Made by a program: the position numbers and the translations under genes. From Diploscapter coronatus (Eukaryota > Nematoda > Chromadorea > Rhabditida > Rhabditidae), in the NCBI GenBank assembly GCA_964036155.1, contig OZ038423.1, positions 70,447,249 through 70,511,248 on the forward strand: a stretch of 64,000 nt of DNA, in the 5' to 3' direction. Below the pieces are notes generated by a model. That model did no database searches. It was not told the DNA's origin and was given only the letters and a program-made list of their open reading frames with translations. Below, in pieces: positions 61,524-64,000 of the stretch. The stretch's first letter is position 1. Every line of letters starts with the position of its first letter.

Positions 61524-62507
61524 TCCTGGAAAAGAAAAATCATAAATCTCAAGAAATTCAAACGAAGAATGCAATAAGCGAATGAATGCATCAAAGCAAG
61601 AGTGGAAAGATGGAGAAAAAGAAATAATGCGGAGAGTGAAGAGACGAATGAGAATTTCGTATTCTGCCCAAATTTTTATCTGAAGCTCGCGATGTTCCGA
61701 TTGTTTGTGTTTCTTTTATCGATTTTCAAAAATTTTCTTGTCAATAACGTTGAAACGATAAACGACATCAGTCAGAGTGGTATCCTAGGAGCTGGTGGAG
61801 TGGGCGATCGGGTGAGGATAGAAATGGCTGCGAGTACATTGTTACCAAAGCAGAAATAGTGTAGGATAAGAAGAAAAAAGGGGAGAAATGGCGTTTGGTA
61901 AAAAAGTACTCACTTTTCTTCTACTCTTTGGCAACAAAGTACTCGCAGCCGATAGAAATCACCAAGCCACACCCCTTTTACGAAGCACAAATGTACTCTT
62001 TTTGGTTAGTCCCCAATTATCGAAGATAGTTGGTCAATTAGCTTGGTTTTTCATAACTGAATGATAGAAACCACTTTATGCCCACCACCACCAACAACAA
62101 CTTTATCCAGCGTCTCCAGCAACGCCGCGATGACTTGCGCTAGTCGTCTCACAATCAGTCTCAGCCAGCGTTTCAAGCTGTGGGATTTTATTTGGAATTG
62201 TTATTCTTGTAAATACCTCAAAAATAATTGTCTTCCGAAACGAAAATAAAGTTTGATAATAGAATAAGCATCAATCAATCAGTGCATTGTTTTTTTCCAT
62301 GCCGTTTGTAATTTGCTCGAGCTAGTGGCCATCTGATAGCCGGATGTAAGATATCCTTTATCTTTCCGTCCTCCGGCTCCATCGATTGACGAGTGGCGGC
62401 TTTCTTACACAGCACTCTTCCTTCTGCATGCACATGTTTCAGTCTTTCACCCACTAATCAACACCCTACTTTTATCCTCTGTCTTATTGAATCTAAATCC
62501 TACGAAA
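61524..62507. other. Intergenic, divergent helicase / unc-93 promoters
   Basis: Contains the inverted repeat at 61826-61950. Frames at 61602 and 62061 show no similarity. No RNA gene seen. Confidence 0.5.
61826..61950. repeat. Inverted repeat with 25-bp arms, 75-bp spacer
   Basis: GGCTGCGAGTACATTGTTAC with CAAAG (61826-61850) is reverse-complemented at 61926-61950 with two mismatches in 25. GATAGAAAT flanks both arms in the same sense on the plus strand (before the left, after the right). It may be a small foldback repeat; no target duplication is clear. Confidence 0.8.
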
Positions 62508-64000
62508 ATGGGTGATACGAATGCTTGGGATATGGCTGAGCAGTCGGATAAGAAAAGATCGAGATCTCCTTCTAAAGCCAGTAGGGTTGAATCTGAGGTA
62601 TTTTTTGTTTTTAATTTAGCACTTTATATTCTCAAAATTAGTTGCTCTTGCCCATTGACGATGCAGAACTTCAAGCTTTGGGCTTGGCCAGTAAGGAGCA
62701 AATCGTTGAAGCGGCTAATAAGGAAATCGTCGAAGAGAAAAAGAGGCGGAGCAAAAGCAGGTGGTTGCTAGAATTAAAGATGACTGTAGATTTATCGATT
62801 CTAGATCGCCAGCCCTAGATTCTTTGAGACGGGTCACGAGAAATGCTCTAGAGGTTGATTTTTTAAAATAACTGATAAAAATTGCTAATTCAGAAAGTTG
62901 GAGTAATCATGAAGAAAAGGGACGATGCGATACCTTGCATGAAAGCCACAGAAATCGGGTCTTTACCTCTCGATGATTACTGCAAGAGGTGATCTTCCTT
63001 GAGCTTGTTTTAAAGGATACGCAAATTTAGACCAATAGAATTTTTCCAAGAGCCTAAACCATTCTTCTTCCATGATTTCGGCGTTTCGAAGCTTCATCAG
63101 AAAGATGAGCCGGAAAGATGGTATATAATTCAGGGAAAAATTACTGAAACGCAATGTTTAGTGCCTATCTCTTCCGTGGTTCATCATTTGAGGATGATAA
63201 TGAAGAGCTTGCTAAGCAAGAGAAGAAGCTGGAATACGACGCATATTGTCCTGTGCATGGTAGTAGGCGGAGATTGAATCGAAGACGACTTGTAACGATG
63301 CAGTCCATCATGAGCAGTGTGGATCAGGACGATCACGAAGCCGAGTTGGCTATTCTTTGCAGGTTTTCGACATTTCATATATCCGAATTCGTAAAAACCC
63401 CTATAATTAAGTCAGGAATTCGTTGCCAAACTTATTCGAAAACGAAAAAGGGAGTTGCTAACTGGCCGAGAGAAAATGAAGGTTCAAAAAGTCATGCAGA
63501 AAATCGAGGTTGGATTTTCTTTATCGTGAAAAAGACGAAAGCGTTTTTATTTAGCATAACCTATGGATCATATCCCTGTCTTTCCTGTTTTTATTCACCG
63601 CCTTTCACGGTCTTCAGAATTTACAGACGTCGATCAACAATGAGATGGGATCTGATTGTTTGGCGTAAGAAATTCATGATCTTTGAAAAACAACAATGCA
63701 AGTTTCCAGAGTACTGTACATATCACTAGCCCTATCATCCGTCGTCATTCCTCCATTTATGATAAATCGCCTCGGTTGTAAGCTGACTATCATCGCTTCT
63801 ATGTTTATCTACGTGCTGTATCTCTTCATCAATTTCCGGCCTAGGTACTATTTAAAAAAAAATCGCTTCGCAGTGTTTATTTAATTTAGTTATTACTCCC
63901 TAATTCCCGCATCGATATTATGCGGAGCTGCAGCATCATCATTGTGGGGTGCAAAATGTGTCTACATTACTGAAATGGGAATCAGATTCGCGAAGCTTAA
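62508..64000 (+). CDS. unc-93: UNC-93 homologue (ion-channel regulatory MFS-like protein), C-terminus off window
   Basis: In C. elegans UNC-93 is a multi-pass protein that regulates the SUP-9 two-pore potassium channel in muscle. Here the ATG at 62508 opens MGDTNAWDMAEQSDKKRSRS, a long charged cytosolic N-terminus over seven exons (ELQALGLASKEQIVEAANKE; EYDAYCPVHGSRRRLNRRRL). The membrane part begins HNLWIISLSFLFLFTAFHG, then LQNLQTSINNEMGSDCLAVL, YISLALSSVVIPPFMINRLG, CKLTIIASMFIYVLYLFINF and ASILCGAAASSLWGAKCVYI, which follow the UNC-93 first TM block almost residue for residue. The frame is open at the right edge; most of the TM domain lies beyond the window. All introns are short. Whether it is the strict orthologue or another UNC-93 family member needs the rest. 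Confidence 0.92.

Overview
The window reads as nematode nuclear DNA. It is AT-rich, with intron-dense genes whose introns are mostly 40-60 nt, begin GT and end TTTAG or TTTCAG. Several start codons lie a few bases after a TTTTCAG, as expected for spliced-leader trans-splicing. The gene content is also nematode: a cuticle collagen, a cuticlin-type ZP protein, a LYS-type GH25 lysozyme, an UNC-93 homologue and a patched-related protein. The introns, sequences and layout do not obviously match C. elegans. I cannot name the species.

Layout. 0-4.2 kb (minus): TTC38 homologue followed by the mitochondrial trifunctional-protein beta subunit (HADHB), spaced like a two-gene operon. 4.4-6.6 kb: two convergent small secreted-protein genes, one Cys-rich and one Ly-6/uPAR-like with a GPI-type tail. 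7.3-10.5 kb: CDK8 kinase. 11.3-15.5 kb (plus): SLC2-type sugar transporter, a small Lys-rich secreted protein and a four-TM protein. 15.7-17.7 kb (minus): GH25 lysozyme. 18.5-20.9 kb: cuticle collagen cut into many mini-exons. 23.8-26.5 kb: cuticlin-like ZP protein. 27.7-34.7 kb (minus): P4-ATPase lipid flippase carrying two foldback elements in its introns. 35-38 kb: Cys-loop ligand-gated channel, divergent in M2. 40.6-48.5 kb: long secreted protein with Cys-rich ends and a disordered K/E/S-rich middle. 49.1-53.9 kb (minus): CMC2 homologue and a patched-related protein with a MITE in an intron. 54.7-56.8 kb: membrane-anchored beta-lactamase-domain protein with several irregular splice sites. 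56.9-57.7 kb (minus): small Cys-rich protein. 58.3-61.5 kb (minus): divergent DEAD-box helicase. 62.5 kb to the end: UNC-93 homologue, cut by the window edge.

The genes do not form one pathway. Themes are cuticle and extracellular matrix (collagen, ZP, patched-related, small Cys-rich proteins), gut or defence (lysozyme and the long secreted protein, both with GATA-type sites nearby) and membrane traffic (flippase, transporter, channels). The best leads are (1) two TA-flanked foldback elements in introns of one flippase gene, plus a different TIR element in the patched-related gene; (2) a set of non-canonical splice junctions (GC-AG, and apparent AT- or TG-ending introns) in otherwise well-conserved reading frames; and (3) the uncharacterised long secreted protein. 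Exon borders were set by eye from splice consensus, reading frame and family similarity; each CDS entry spans first to last coding base and includes introns. No tRNA, rRNA or CRISPR array was seen.
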